A stretch of DNA of 25,802 bases from JALZHR01 sp036389695 (lineage in GTDB: Bacteria; Acidobacteriota; Blastocatellia; Pyrinomonadales; Pyrinomonadaceae). The stretch spans positions 1 through 25,802 of the forward strand of contig DASVWG010000329.1 of the NCBI GenBank assembly GCA_036389695.1. The letters run 5' to 3'. Each line of letters starts with the position of its first letter. Positions within the stretch are counted from its first letter, which is position 1. A program made the position numbers and the translations under genes. Below, in pieces: positions 14,638-21,630 of the stretch. Under the pieces are notes generated by a model. It ran no database searches. It was not told the DNA's origin and worked only from the letters and a program-made list of their open reading frames with translations.

Positions 14638-16626
14638 ATGAGCGAATTAAACTTAAAATTTGGCGAACAGCAGCGGCAGTTGCCCGCGCCCGTTTCGGTC
14701 GCGGACGCTTTGAAAGCGTTTGACCGCGACGCGGCGAAAAAGGCTCTGGCGGCGCGCGTTAACGGCGAGGAAGTCGATTTAAATAAAGAGCTTGCGCCGT
14801 CGGACGAAGTTTTATCAATCGAGCCGATTTTGGCGGAAACGCGCGACGGGCTGGAAGTTATTCGTCACTCGACCGCGCATCTGCTGGCGGCGGCGGTGCT
14901 GGATTTGTTTCCCGGCACGAAGCTCGGCGTCGGTCCCGCGCTGATGGACGACCCGCGTTACGGTTATTATTATGACGTCATCGCGCCGCGCCAGTTGACC
15001 GAAGCCGATTTGCCGGTTATCGAAAAGCGTATGCGCGAGATTGCCAAACGGAATCTGCCGTATCGCCGCGAAAATGTCAGCAAAGCTGATATTATCAAGC
15101 TTTTTACCGAGCGCGACGAGCCTTTAAAGTGCGAGCTTATCAGCGAAAAAGTCGAAGAAAGCGCGCAGGCGAGCATTTATTATATTGATAATTCGCCGTT
15201 TATCGATTTCTGTCTGGGTCCGCACGTTCCGCACACGGGCAAAATCAAGGCGTTTAAACTCCTGGCGCTTTCCGGCGCGTATTGGAAAGGCGACGCGGAA
15301 AACGAGCAGATGCAGCGGATTTACGGAACCGCGTTTGCGACGCAGGAAGAGCTCGACGCGTGGCTCAAGCAGCGCGAGGAAGCCGAAAAACGCGACCATC
15401 GCCGTCTAGGGAAAGAACTGGATTTGTTTTCCATACAGGAAGATTATGGGCAGGGCTTTATTTTCTGGCATCCGAAAGGCGGCGCGATTCGTGCCGAGAT
15501 GGAAAATTATCTGCGCGACGAATTGATGAAGCGCGGTTACGGGCTGGTTTTCACGCCGCACATCGCCAAACGCCAGTTGTGGCAAACTTCCGGTCACGAA
15601 GAAAATTACGCCGAGAATCTGTTCGAGCCGATTGGCTTGCCCGAATGGTTTAACGAAGAAACCGAGTTTCGCTTAAAGCCGATGAATTGTCCCGGACACA
15701 TCGGCATTTACAAAGCGCATCCGCGCTCGTATCGCGAGCTTCCGCTGCGATACGCCGAATTCGGCACGGTTTATCGCGCCGAATTGTCGGGAACGCTGCA
15801 CGGGCTGATGCGCGTGCGCGGTTTTACGCAGGACGACGCGCATATTTTCTGCACGCCCGAACAGGTTGAAGCGGAAGTCGGAAATTGCGTCGATTTCGCT
15901 TACGACGTTTTCAAAACTTTCGGTTTCGAGAAATTCAAAGTCGAGCTGTCGGTTCGCGGCGGCGCTGACAACAAAGGTTATCTCGGCTCGGACACGGACT
16001 GGGAAAACGCCGAGCGCGCTTTGGTTAACGCTTTGAATCGTCGGTCGATTCCGTATGAAAGAATCGAAGGCGAAGCGGCGTTTTACGGTCCGAAAATCGA
16101 CATCAAAGTCGAAGATTCAATCGGGCGCATGTGGCAGCTTTCGACCGTGCAGTTCGATTTTAATCTGCCGGAGCGTTTTCAGCTCGAATACATTGGCGAC
16201 GATAATCAGAAGCATCGCCCGATAATGGTTCACCGCGCCTTGTTCGGCTCGGTCGAGAGATTTTTCGGCGTGTTGATTGAGCATTTCGCCGGAGCGTTTC
16301 CCTTCTGGCTCGCGCCGGTGCAGATTACGGTTTTGCCGATTACCGACCGCATCAATGATTATGCCGAAACAATCGGCAATGAATTGAAAGAATCGGGTTT
16401 TCGGGTTGAAATAAATTTAAAATCCGATAAAATCGGCGCAAAGATACGCGATGCGCAGCTGCAAAAGGTTCCTTTTATGCTCGTCTTAGGTGATAAGGAA
16501 AAAGAAGAGCAGAAAATCGCCGTCCGCGAACGCAAAACCGGCGATATCGGCTCGATGACCTTAGACGAATTTAAGGAAATAGCCGAAAAATTAAAAGAAA
16601 ACCGCGCTATTTCCTTTCAAAATTAA
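14638..16626 (+). CDS. thrS: Threonine--tRNA ligase
   Basis: Class II synthetase of 662 residues that charges tRNA-Thr and edits mischarged Ser-tRNA. Domains in order: TGS (about 1-62, VSVADALKAF), editing domain with RHSTAHLLAAAV and DFCLGPHVPHTG (Zn-type His/Cys residues), catalytic core with KPMNCPGHIGIYK, motif 2 RYAEFGTVYRAELSGTLHGL, FYGPKIDIKVED and the motif 3 region RALFGSVERFFGVLIEH, then the anticodon-binding domain (about 565-655). Length and domains are complete. The ATG at 14638 fits the TGS start, but no Shine-Dalgarno is visible because a repeat hairpin abuts it. It heads the translation gene cluster. Confidence 0.97.
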   Translation: MSELNLKFGEQQRQLPAPVSVADALKAFDRDAAKKALAARVNGEEVDLNKELAPSDEVLSIEPILAETRDGLEVIRHSTAHLLAAAVLDLFPGTKLGVGPALMDDPRYGYYYDVIAPRQLTEADLPVIEKRMREIAKRNLPYRRENVSKADIIKLFTERDEPLKCELISEKVEESAQASIYYIDNSPFIDFCLGPHVPHTGKIKAFKLLALSGAYWKGDAENEQMQRIYGTAFATQEELDAWLKQREEAEKRDHRRLGKELDLFSIQEDYGQGFIFWHPKGGAIRAEMENYLRDELMKRGYGLVFTPHIAKRQLWQTSGHEENYAENLFEPIGLPEWFNEETEFRLKPMNCPGHIGIYKAHPRSYRELPLRYAEFGTVYRAELSGTLHGLMRVRGFTQDDAHIFCTPEQVEAEVGNCVDFAYDVFKTFGFEKFKVELSVRGGADNKGYLGSDTDWENAERALVNALNRRSIPYERIEGEAAFYGPKIDIKVEDSIGRMWQLSTVQFDFNLPERFQLEYIGDDNQKHRPIMVHRALFGSVERFFGVLIEHFAGAFPFWLAPVQITVLPITDRINDYAETIGNELKESGFRVEINLKSDKIGAKIRDAQLQKVPFMLVLGDKEKEEQKIAVRERKTGDIGSMTLDEFKEIAEKLKENRAISFQN

Positions 16627-16642
16627 ACGGAGGAAATTTAAA

Positions 16643-17203
16643 ATGGGAATTACAGTTCCGACCAGCGCGCGTTTTATGAACCAGAACGAGTATGACATCG
16701 TTCAGAGAGTGATGGGCGATACCTTGCCCTACCGGGTCAGAATAATTATCACCAACGGAGCCGGTATCGACAACCGACCGTTTACGATTCCGACCTCGCT
16801 GGTGACGTCGCTGCTGGGCGCGGCGGCTTCGGGCTTTATGGCTCCGATTGTCGCCTTAGGCGGTTATTTGACAAGTTTTATGAATCTGGCTTATCTGATG
16901 AACGTCGGCTCGGCGTATCCCGATATGTCAGGCAAGAACAAGGATTTGCTGGTTCATGAGACGATGCACGTCTGGCAGGGCAAAAACAGCACGCTGTCGC
17001 AGACTTACGTTTATAATTCCGTTATCAACCAGTGCATGGGAACGGGCAGCGCATACAGCTACAAGCCGGGCGCGGATTGGGGTTCTTATAACGTCGAGCA
17101 GCAGGCGTCGATTGTCGAAGACTGGTTTGTTTCGGGCGAGCCGACTTCCGGCGATTTGTTCGGCTATGTCCGTGACTTCGTGCGGAAAGGCAAAACGAGC
17201 TAG
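16643..17203 (+). CDS. Putative HExxH zinc metallopeptidase
   Basis: A 186-residue protein with the zincin motif LLVHETMHVWQG (His105, Glu106, His109) and a downstream glutamate-rich helix NVEQQASIVEDWF (Glu152 or Glu159) able to supply the third zinc ligand. This resembles the DUF4157-like HExxH...WQ type of putative peptidases, but assignment is tentative. Residues 51-90 are hydrophobic and glycine/alanine-rich and might insert into a membrane; there is no signal peptide. It has a strong ribosome site (GGAGGA) and starts 16 nt after thrS, so it is probably co-transcribed with it. It is not a usual member of the thrS-infC cluster; its target is unknown. Confidence 0.7.
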   Translation: MGITVPTSARFMNQNEYDIVQRVMGDTLPYRVRIIITNGAGIDNRPFTIPTSLVTSLLGAAASGFMAPIVALGGYLTSFMNLAYLMNVGSAYPDMSGKNKDLLVHETMHVWQGKNSTLSQTYVYNSVINQCMGTGSAYSYKPGADWGSYNVEQQASIVEDWFVSGEPTSGDLFGYVRDFVRKGKTS

Positions 17204-17217
17204 GAGATTTGTCGATT

Positions 17218-17577
17218 GTGGTTTTACGGCAGGCGGCGCGAAAATCTTTTTTGCTGGTTTTAATATTTTCGATGCTTCTGGGCGCGGCTTGCGAATCGGC
17301 GGTGACGACGGCAGACGGAAACGTCAGAGACCAGAACGGCAGACCGCTCGACGGCGTGACGATAATAATGGAAAGCGATGCAAATGCGGGCGCTTTCAAA
17401 AAAGAATCCGAACAAAGGACGAGCGCGGACGGAAAGTTCAATTTTGTGACCATTACCGCCGGAGCCAAACAAGTCCGGCTGACTTTTACGAAAGAAGGCT
17501 ACAAAACAAAGCAGGCAGACATCGCGGCGAATAAGCAAAACGTCTCGGACATCGTTCTGGAGCCTGAGATAAAATAA
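17218..17577 (+). CDS. Exported carboxypeptidase-regulatory-like domain protein
   Basis: About 119 residues. The N-terminus has a basic region and hydrophobic core ending LLGAACES, which reads as a signal peptide with an off-register lipobox, so it could be a lipoprotein. The rest is one carboxypeptidase-regulatory-like beta-sandwich (DGNVRDQNGRPLDGVTIIM ... SADGKFNFVTI ... EGYKTKQADI). Such domains are binding or structural modules without catalysis. GTG at 17218 is taken as start; the ribosome site AGGAG (17202-17206), which overlaps the previous stop codon, is 11 nt away from it but only 2 nt from the alternative TTG at 17209. It follows the metallopeptidase closely and may act with it. 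Confidence 0.65.
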   Translation: MVLRQAARKSFLLVLIFSMLLGAACESAVTTADGNVRDQNGRPLDGVTIIMESDANAGAFKKESEQRTSADGKFNFVTITAGAKQVRLTFTKEGYKTKQADIAANKQNVSDIVLEPEIK

Positions 17578-17581
17578 AAAG

Positions 17582-17614
17582 GCGCGAGCCGATTAATCGA
17601 GAAAAATCTCGCGC
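17582..17614 (+). other. Hairpin upstream of infC
   Basis: GCGCGAG (17582-17588) pairs with CTCGCGC (17608-17614); an alternative inner pairing is CGAGA/TCTCG. A second weaker hairpin follows, GTCAAA/TTTGAC at 17632-17648. No T-run follows the first, so it is not a terminator. It could mark a processing or attenuation site in the infC leader. Confidence 0.35.
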
Positions 17615-17675
17615 TTCGAGGAGCTTATAAAGTCAAAAAACATTTGACCTTATACTATTGGAAAGGAGAAAAAAT

Positions 17676-18293
17676 ATCGCTAACGGTTTTAGAGGGCGCG
17701 GAAATCGCCCGCCATTTAGAAGAGAGCCGCTGCATCGCACCAACGAGCGGATTCGCGTTCCGGCGGTGCGCGTCATTGATGAAGAAGGCGAAGCGCTCGG
17801 CGTGATGGACACGCGCGACGCGATTCAGCGGGCACGCTCGGTCGGGCTCGATTTGGTGGAAATCGCATCGAACGCGCAGCCGCCCGTGTGCCGCATCATC
17901 GATTACGGAAAGTTTCTTTACGAGCAGAAAAAGAAACAGCACGAGGCGAAGAAAAAGCAAGTGACCGTGACGGTCAAGGAAATCAAGTTTCGCCCGGCGA
18001 CCGACGAGCACGATTATGCTTACCGGAAAGAGCGCGCTCGCGAATGGATAGCCGACGGCGATAAAGTTCGCGCCACCATCGCCTTTCGCGGGCGCGAGAT
18101 GTCGCACCGCGAGCTGGGCTCGAAGATTCTGGCGAAGCTGCGTGACGATTTAGCCGACGTCGCCGACGTCGAAGTCGCGCCGAAGATGGAAGGCTACCAG
18201 ATGTTTGCCATCTTCATTCCGAAGAAAAGTTTAAAAACGGCTGGCGGAAAATCTGAAAAGAAACCGGAAAAGCCGGAGAAAAAAGAAGATTAA
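17676..18293 (+). CDS. infC: Translation initiation factor IF-3, ATC start codon
   Basis: IF-3 binds the 30S subunit, keeps it free of 50S and rejects non-standard start codons. The N-terminal domain begins at RTNERIRVPAVRVIDEEG and carries GLDLVEIASNAQPPVCRI; the basic linker and C-terminal domain (VKEIKFRPATDEHDY, then KVRATIAFRGREMSH) follow. The C-terminal tail is rich in K and E. About 205 residues. The start is set at ATC 17676: AAGGAGA sits with its GGAG 7 nt upstream, whereas the in-frame TTG at 17658 lies before that ribosome site. Non-canonical AUU/AUC starts are known for infC elsewhere and allow IF-3 to repress its own translation. Confidence 0.93.
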   Translation: MANGFRGRGNRPPFRREPLHRTNERIRVPAVRVIDEEGEALGVMDTRDAIQRARSVGLDLVEIASNAQPPVCRIIDYGKFLYEQKKKQHEAKKKQVTVTVKEIKFRPATDEHDYAYRKERAREWIADGDKVRATIAFRGREMSHRELGSKILAKLRDDLADVADVEVAPKMEGYQMFAIFIPKKSLKTAGGKSEKKPEKPEKKED

Positions 18294-18296
18294 TTG

Positions 18297-18360
18297 ATAA
18301 CTGATAGTTGATAACTGATAGTGAAAGCAAAACAACTATCAATTATCAGTTATCAACTAT
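18297..18360. repeat. AACTGAT heptamer hairpin, copy 2
   Basis: Positions 18310-18354 match the reverse complement of 2068-2112 at 44 of 45 bases, including the GAAAGCAAAAC loop. The arms pair with slight slippage (ATAGTTGATAACTGATAG against ATCAGTTATCAACTAT). It occupies the whole infC-rpmI gap, where other bacteria have L20-responsive leader structures. Confidence 0.9.
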
Positions 18361-18381
18361 CCACTAATAGAAGGAGTAATT

Positions 18382-18585
18382 ATGCCGAAACTTAAAACAC
18401 ACAAAGGCGCGGCGAAGCGTTTCCGCTCGACCGGTTCGGGCAAGTTCAAACGCGGACATTCGCACGCGCGCCATATTTTGACCAAGAAAACGACCAAGCG
18501 GAAACGCGCTTTAGACCAGGACGTTTTGGTTTCCGACGGCGATTTCAAGCGCGTGCAGACGATGCTGCCCTACGGAAGAGATTAA
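18382..18585 (+). CDS. rpmI: 50S ribosomal protein L35
   Basis: A 67-residue, strongly basic ribosomal protein of normal length: MPKLKTHKGAAKRFRSTGSG, then the KRGHSHARHILTKKTTKRKR segment and a C-terminus near MLPYGRD. It is part of the large subunit. The start at 18382 has a good ribosome site (AAGGAGT). It lies between infC and rplT, as in most bacteria. Confidence 0.96.
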   Translation: MPKLKTHKGAAKRFRSTGSGKFKRGHSHARHILTKKTTKRKRALDQDVLVSDGDFKRVQTMLPYGRD

Positions 18586-18589
18586 ATGT

Positions 18590-18648
18590 GACACGGAGAC
18601 GCGGAGACGCGGAGACACGGCGATTTTCCCCGCGTCACCGCGTCTCCC
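18590..18648. repeat. Octamer (GGAGACGC) inverted repeat
   Basis: Tandem 8-mers ACACGGAG, ACGCGGAG, ACGCGGAG, ACACGG run from 18592. GGAGACGCGG at 18603-18612 is exactly complementary to 18638-18647. It lies in the rpmI-rplT gap and has no T-run. Confidence 0.8.
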
Positions 18649-18705
18649 AATCTTCGCGTCGGAAGTTATTATAAAAGTATTTATAGATATTAGGAGGATA
18701 AAGTT

Positions 18706-19083
18706 ATGCCTCGTGCAAAACGTGGAAATAAGCGCGTGCAAAAGCGCAAAAAAATATTGGCTTTAGCCAAAGGCTATCGCGGAACGAAATCGAAACTGTA
18801 TCGCTCGGCGAAGGAATCGGTGGAAAGAGCGTTGAATTTCGCCTACACCGGACGGAAACTCAAAAAGCGTGATTTTCGCTCGTTGTGGATTGTCCGCATC
18901 GGCGCGGCGTGCCGTCTGAACGGATTGAACTACTCGCAATTCATGCACGGCTTGAAAGTCGCCGGCATCGATTTGGACAGAAAAGTTCTCGCCGATTTGG
19001 CGGCGAAACAGCCCGAAGCCTTTACGGCGCTGGCTGGACAGGTGAAAGAAGCGATTAACAGTAACAAACAAGCCGCGGCTTAG
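18706..19083 (+). CDS. rplT: 50S ribosomal protein L20
   Basis: A 125-residue large-subunit assembly protein binding 23S rRNA. The N-terminus MPRAKRGNKRVQKRKKILAL and LAKGYRGTKSKLYRSAKE is the basic extension; the globular part contains RDFRSLWIVRIGAACRLNGL and YSQFMHGLK. It is complete and near family length. The start at 18706 has the strong site AGGAGG. L20 often represses rpmI-rplT translation through the mRNA; here the usual leader region is taken up by repeats, so that control may differ. Confidence 0.97.
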   Translation: MPRAKRGNKRVQKRKKILALAKGYRGTKSKLYRSAKESVERALNFAYTGRKLKKRDFRSLWIVRIGAACRLNGLNYSQFMHGLKVAGIDLDRKVLADLAAKQPEAFTALAGQVKEAINSNKQAAA

Positions 19084-19100
19084 ATTTGTTTTCAAGTGCG

Positions 19101-19526
19101 ATGTTGCTCAAGCAGAAATCAATCAGCAAAGCATTAACGATTTTGGTTTTATTAATTTCAGCCAAAATCGTTAATGCCTGCACGACCATCAATTATAATA
19201 GTGATTTTGATAAAATCATTGCCGAGAATATTGCCGAGAATAATTTTTATAACGAAATTTATTCTTTTTTATATTTTAGTTTGATTTTTGCCATTGCATG
19301 TTTTTATTTTTTCAGCGGGCGACGAAGGTTCTGGATTGTGATTAGTGCTTTTGCTTCACTAATCCTGCAAAATTCTTTAATGTATTCTTTTGAAAATTCG
19401 TGTGGAAGAAATCCGTATGCTTCGACGCTTATTAGAACTGAATTCGTTTTCATTTTATTTTTATTTATATTGCAAGTAATTTTGTGGATTATCCAAAGAA
19501 GCAAATTGAAAGCAAAACTTCCTTAA
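19101..19526 (+). CDS. AT-rich multi-TM protein, ORFan-like
   Basis: A 141-residue protein from the ATG at 19101 (the TTG at 19086 is an alternative start). Hydrophobic segments: ALTILVLLISAKIV near the N-terminus, SFLYFSLIFAIACFYFF, FWIVISAFASLILQNSL and FVFILFLFILQVILWII. I recognise no family. Base composition is clearly more AT-rich than rplT and pheS on either side, and codons often end in A or T, which suggests recent acquisition. No clear ribosome site is visible. It sits between rplT and pheS, where nothing or only a short gap is usual, and ends 3 nt before pheS. Confidence 0.55.
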   Translation: MLLKQKSISKALTILVLLISAKIVNACTTINYNSDFDKIIAENIAENNFYNEIYSFLYFSLIFAIACFYFFSGRRRFWIVISAFASLILQNSLMYSFENSCGRNPYASTLIRTEFVFILFLFILQVILWIIQRSKLKAKLP

Positions 19527-19529
19527 ATT

Positions 19530-20627
19530 ATGTCGGACGAAAAAAGACAGATTGAACAAATCCGCGAAGCGTTCGAGCAAGAGTTCGGGCGCTTTGTTGA
19601 TTTACGCAATAAAATCAACAGCTTGAGCTTGTCGGTCGCCGAAAACCTGCAGCGTGAACTGAGCGATTTTAAAACCAAGCACACCGGCAAAAAATCGGAA
19701 ATCGCCAACGCGAAAAAACTCATCGGTCGAGTCGCGCCCGAAGAGCGCGGCGCATTCGGTCAGTTCGTGCAGACAATCGAAAAGGAAATCGTTTCAAGGA
19801 TTGACGAAGCCGACGAAAAGCTTAAAGCGTTTATCACGGAAGCGAAAACCGCCCGCGAAACGATTGACGTTACGCTGCCGTCGCGCCGCCCGCGCGTCGG
19901 TCATCTGCATCCTTTGACTTTGCTGCGCCAGCGGGTCGAAGAAATTTTCGTTTCCCTGGGTTACGCGATTGAGGACGACCGCGAAATCGAAACCGATTAT
20001 TACAATTTCGACGCGCTGAACATTCCCGAAGGTCATCCGGCGCGCGAATCGCAGGACACTTTTTACACGACCAGCGGCTTGGCTCTGCGCTCGCAGACTT
20101 CGACCGTGCAGATTCGCGCGATGGAGCGGCGCGGCGTGCCGCTTCGAATCATCGCGCCCGGCAGAGTTTTCCGGCGTGACACGCCGGATTTAACGCACAC
20201 GCCGATGTTTCATCAAATCGAAGGCTTGTGCGTGGACAAAAATATAACGATGGCGCACCTGAAAGGCACGGTCGGCGAATGGCTCAGACGCTTGTTCGGC
20301 AAGGAAACGAAAATCCGCCTGCGCCCGTCCTACTTCCCTTTCACCGAGCCGAGCGCGGAATTCGATTTTTCGTGCTTCAAATGCGACGGCTCCGGCGTTT
20401 TCGACGGCGAGCGCTGCCGCCCGTGCAAAGGCTCCGGCTGGATTGAGCTCGGCGGTTCGGGAATGGTTCACCCGAACGTTTTAAGAGCGTGCAATGTCGA
20501 CCCGCAAATTTATTCCGGCTTCGCCTTCGGCTTCGGTCTGGAACGAATGTGCTCGCTGATGTATTCGCTCGACGACATTCGCCTGATGTTCGAGAACGAT
20601 GTCAGATTTTTAGAGCAATTCAGGTAA
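19530..20627 (+). CDS. pheS: Phenylalanine--tRNA ligase alpha subunit
   Basis: Catalytic alpha subunit, 365 residues, of the heterotetrameric enzyme that charges tRNA-Phe. The N-terminal coiled coil (about 1-95) is followed by VTLPSRRPRVGHLHPLT, motif 2 region RVFRRDTPDLTHTPMFHQIE, SYFPFTEPSAEFDF and motif 3 FAFGFGLERMCSL. Between PSAEFDF and GMVHPNV it has a zinc-ribbon-like insert with CxxC pairs (Cys282, Cys285, Cys296, Cys299), present in some bacterial PheS lineages. The ATG at 19530 lacks a clear ribosome site. The last 14 codons recur in diverged form at 21234-21278, which points to recombination at this gene's 3' end. Confidence 0.96.
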   Translation: MSDEKRQIEQIREAFEQEFGRFVDLRNKINSLSLSVAENLQRELSDFKTKHTGKKSEIANAKKLIGRVAPEERGAFGQFVQTIEKEIVSRIDEADEKLKAFITEAKTARETIDVTLPSRRPRVGHLHPLTLLRQRVEEIFVSLGYAIEDDREIETDYYNFDALNIPEGHPARESQDTFYTTSGLALRSQTSTVQIRAMERRGVPLRIIAPGRVFRRDTPDLTHTPMFHQIEGLCVDKNITMAHLKGTVGEWLRRLFGKETKIRLRPSYFPFTEPSAEFDFSCFKCDGSGVFDGERCRPCKGSGWIELGGSGMVHPNVLRACNVDPQIYSGFAFGFGLERMCSLMYSLDDIRLMFENDVRFLEQFR

Positions 20628-20647
20628 AATGCTGTAAAGGAGTTTTT

Positions 20648-20857
20648 ATGCAGGTAATAACCATTCAAGGCATCGTCAAAAACGGTCAGATACATTTGAG
20701 CGAAGACGTGAAGCTGCCGGAGATGACAAAAGTTTACGTCGTCATTCCGCCGCACGAAACCGAAAAAAAAATTATGAGTCCGCGCCTTGCGAACAAAGCC
20801 GACGCTAAAAGATTTGTAAAAAAAATCGAGGCGGATGTCGATGATGAAATACGATAA
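20648..20857 (+). CDS. DUF104/AbrB-like small protein
   Basis: A 69-residue protein starting at the ATG at 20648 with a good ribosome site (AAGGAG). MQVITIQGIVKNGQIHLSED ... VKLPEMTKVYVVIPP has the beta pattern of DUF104 (AF2212-like antitoxin, PF01954) or swapped-hairpin AbrB-type proteins, in which a short strand-loop-strand is followed by a charged tail (here RFVKKIEADVDDEI). Such proteins often serve as the antitoxin or DNA-binding partner of the next gene. It overlaps the retropepsin-like gene, so the two form one unit. The family assignment is tentative. Confidence 0.6.
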   Translation: MQVITIQGIVKNGQIHLSEDVKLPEMTKVYVVIPPHETEKKIMSPRLANKADAKRFVKKIEADVDDEIR

Positions 20858-21215
20858 ATCTTTCGACCCGCCGGCACCGGTTGCCGAAATCAGTTTACGA
20901 AACACTGAAACAGGCGAGCGAATAGAAAACGTTTTCGTTCTTTTGGACACGGGCGCGGATGTTTCGCTTTTGCCCTTATCGGCAATCGAGAAACTTCAAA
21001 TCAAGCCTTCCGGCGAAAAAGTCAATCTGCTCGGATTTGATGAAAGTCAAAGCGCGTCTGACGCATATACTTTACAGATAATTTTTTTAGGCAAAAGATT
21101 AACCGGCGATTTTTGCGCTATAAACAACGAAATCGGAATTTTGGGACGCGATGTTCTGAACGAGTTTTCGATAATTTTTGACGGCAACAATCTCGAATGG
21201 AAAGAACAAAAATAA
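20841..21215 (+). CDS. Retropepsin-like aspartic protease
   Basis: A 124-residue, single-domain clan-AA aspartic protease. The active-site motif is FVLLDTGADVSLLPLSAI (Asp36-Thr-Gly-Ala), and the second family motif is GILGRDVLNEFSIIFDG near the C-terminus. Retropepsins are dimers, each chain giving one Asp. There is no signal peptide, so it is probably cytoplasmic. Three in-frame ATGs (20835, 20841, 20844) are possible starts; 20841 gives the best distance from GAGG at 20828. It overlaps the DUF104/AbrB-like gene and is probably translated with it. The target is unknown; the partner protein is the first candidate. Confidence 0.8.
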   Translation: MMKYDKSFDPPAPVAEISLRNTETGERIENVFVLLDTGADVSLLPLSAIEKLQIKPSGEKVNLLGFDESQSASDAYTLQIIFLGKRLTGDFCAINNEIGILGRDVLNEFSIIFDGNNLEWKEQK

Positions 21216-21221
21216 ATTCCA

Positions 21222-21278
21222 CGCGAGGTCTGCCTGATGTTTGAAAATGACGTGAGATTTCTGGAGCAGTTTAGATAA
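21222..21278 (+). pseudogene. pheS: Remnant of a pheS 3' end
   Basis: The frame 21234-21278 encodes LMFENDVRFLEQFR and a stop, identical in protein to the end of PheS (20583-20627), while 10 of 45 bases differ, all silently. The four codons before it (REVC) resemble DDIR weakly. There is no other PheS sequence upstream of it. It therefore comes from another, diverged pheS allele and marks the right-hand edge of the inserted DNA. Confidence 0.85.
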
Positions 21279-21280
21279 AA

Positions 21281-21622
21281 GTGGAAAAGCAGAAGCGCCG
21301 GTCAAAGGAAGAAATGCAGGCGATAAGAGAAGAATATTTTCGAAAGGAAAAAATTCATTTCTATTTAGCCATCATCATTCCAGCGGCTTTATTAATTTTA
21401 TATTTTTATAGCCTGCTTATTAAAAGCTTAGAGCCTGATTCAATTTGGAGGACAATATCTCCAGTAGTAGTAATAGGAGTAATTTGTCTTTTCCTTTTGA
21501 CAATGGTTGTTAATTTAAAAATTTGGCGTTGTCCCGTTTGCCGGACATCTTTTCAAATAAATCATTACACTATCGAAAGATGTCAGAAATGCGGACTTCG
21601 CTTTACTAAAAAAGATTATTGA
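21281..21622 (+). CDS. Two-TM protein with C-terminal zinc ribbon
   Basis: A 113-residue protein from a GTG at 21281, 2 nt after the pheS remnant. It has a charged N-terminus (KQKRRSKEEMQAIREEYF), two hydrophobic helices (FYLAIIIPAALLILYFYSLL and ISPVVVIGVICLFLLTMVV) and a C-terminal CPVC...CQKC pair typical of a zinc ribbon. No family recognised. There is no good ribosome site; it may once have been translated by coupling to the ancestral pheS, whose end lies directly before it. A bidirectional terminator follows. Confidence 0.65.
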   Translation: MEKQKRRSKEEMQAIREEYFRKEKIHFYLAIIIPAALLILYFYSLLIKSLEPDSIWRTISPVVVIGVICLFLLTMVVNLKIWRCPVCRTSFQINHYTIERCQKCGLRFTKKDY

Positions 21623-21630
21623 AAATTAAT

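Noticed and set aside
17642..17656. Promoter for infC (TTGACC and TATACT)
   Set aside because: The two boxes are adjacent with no 16-18 nt spacer, and the -10-like box lies too close to the ribosome site.
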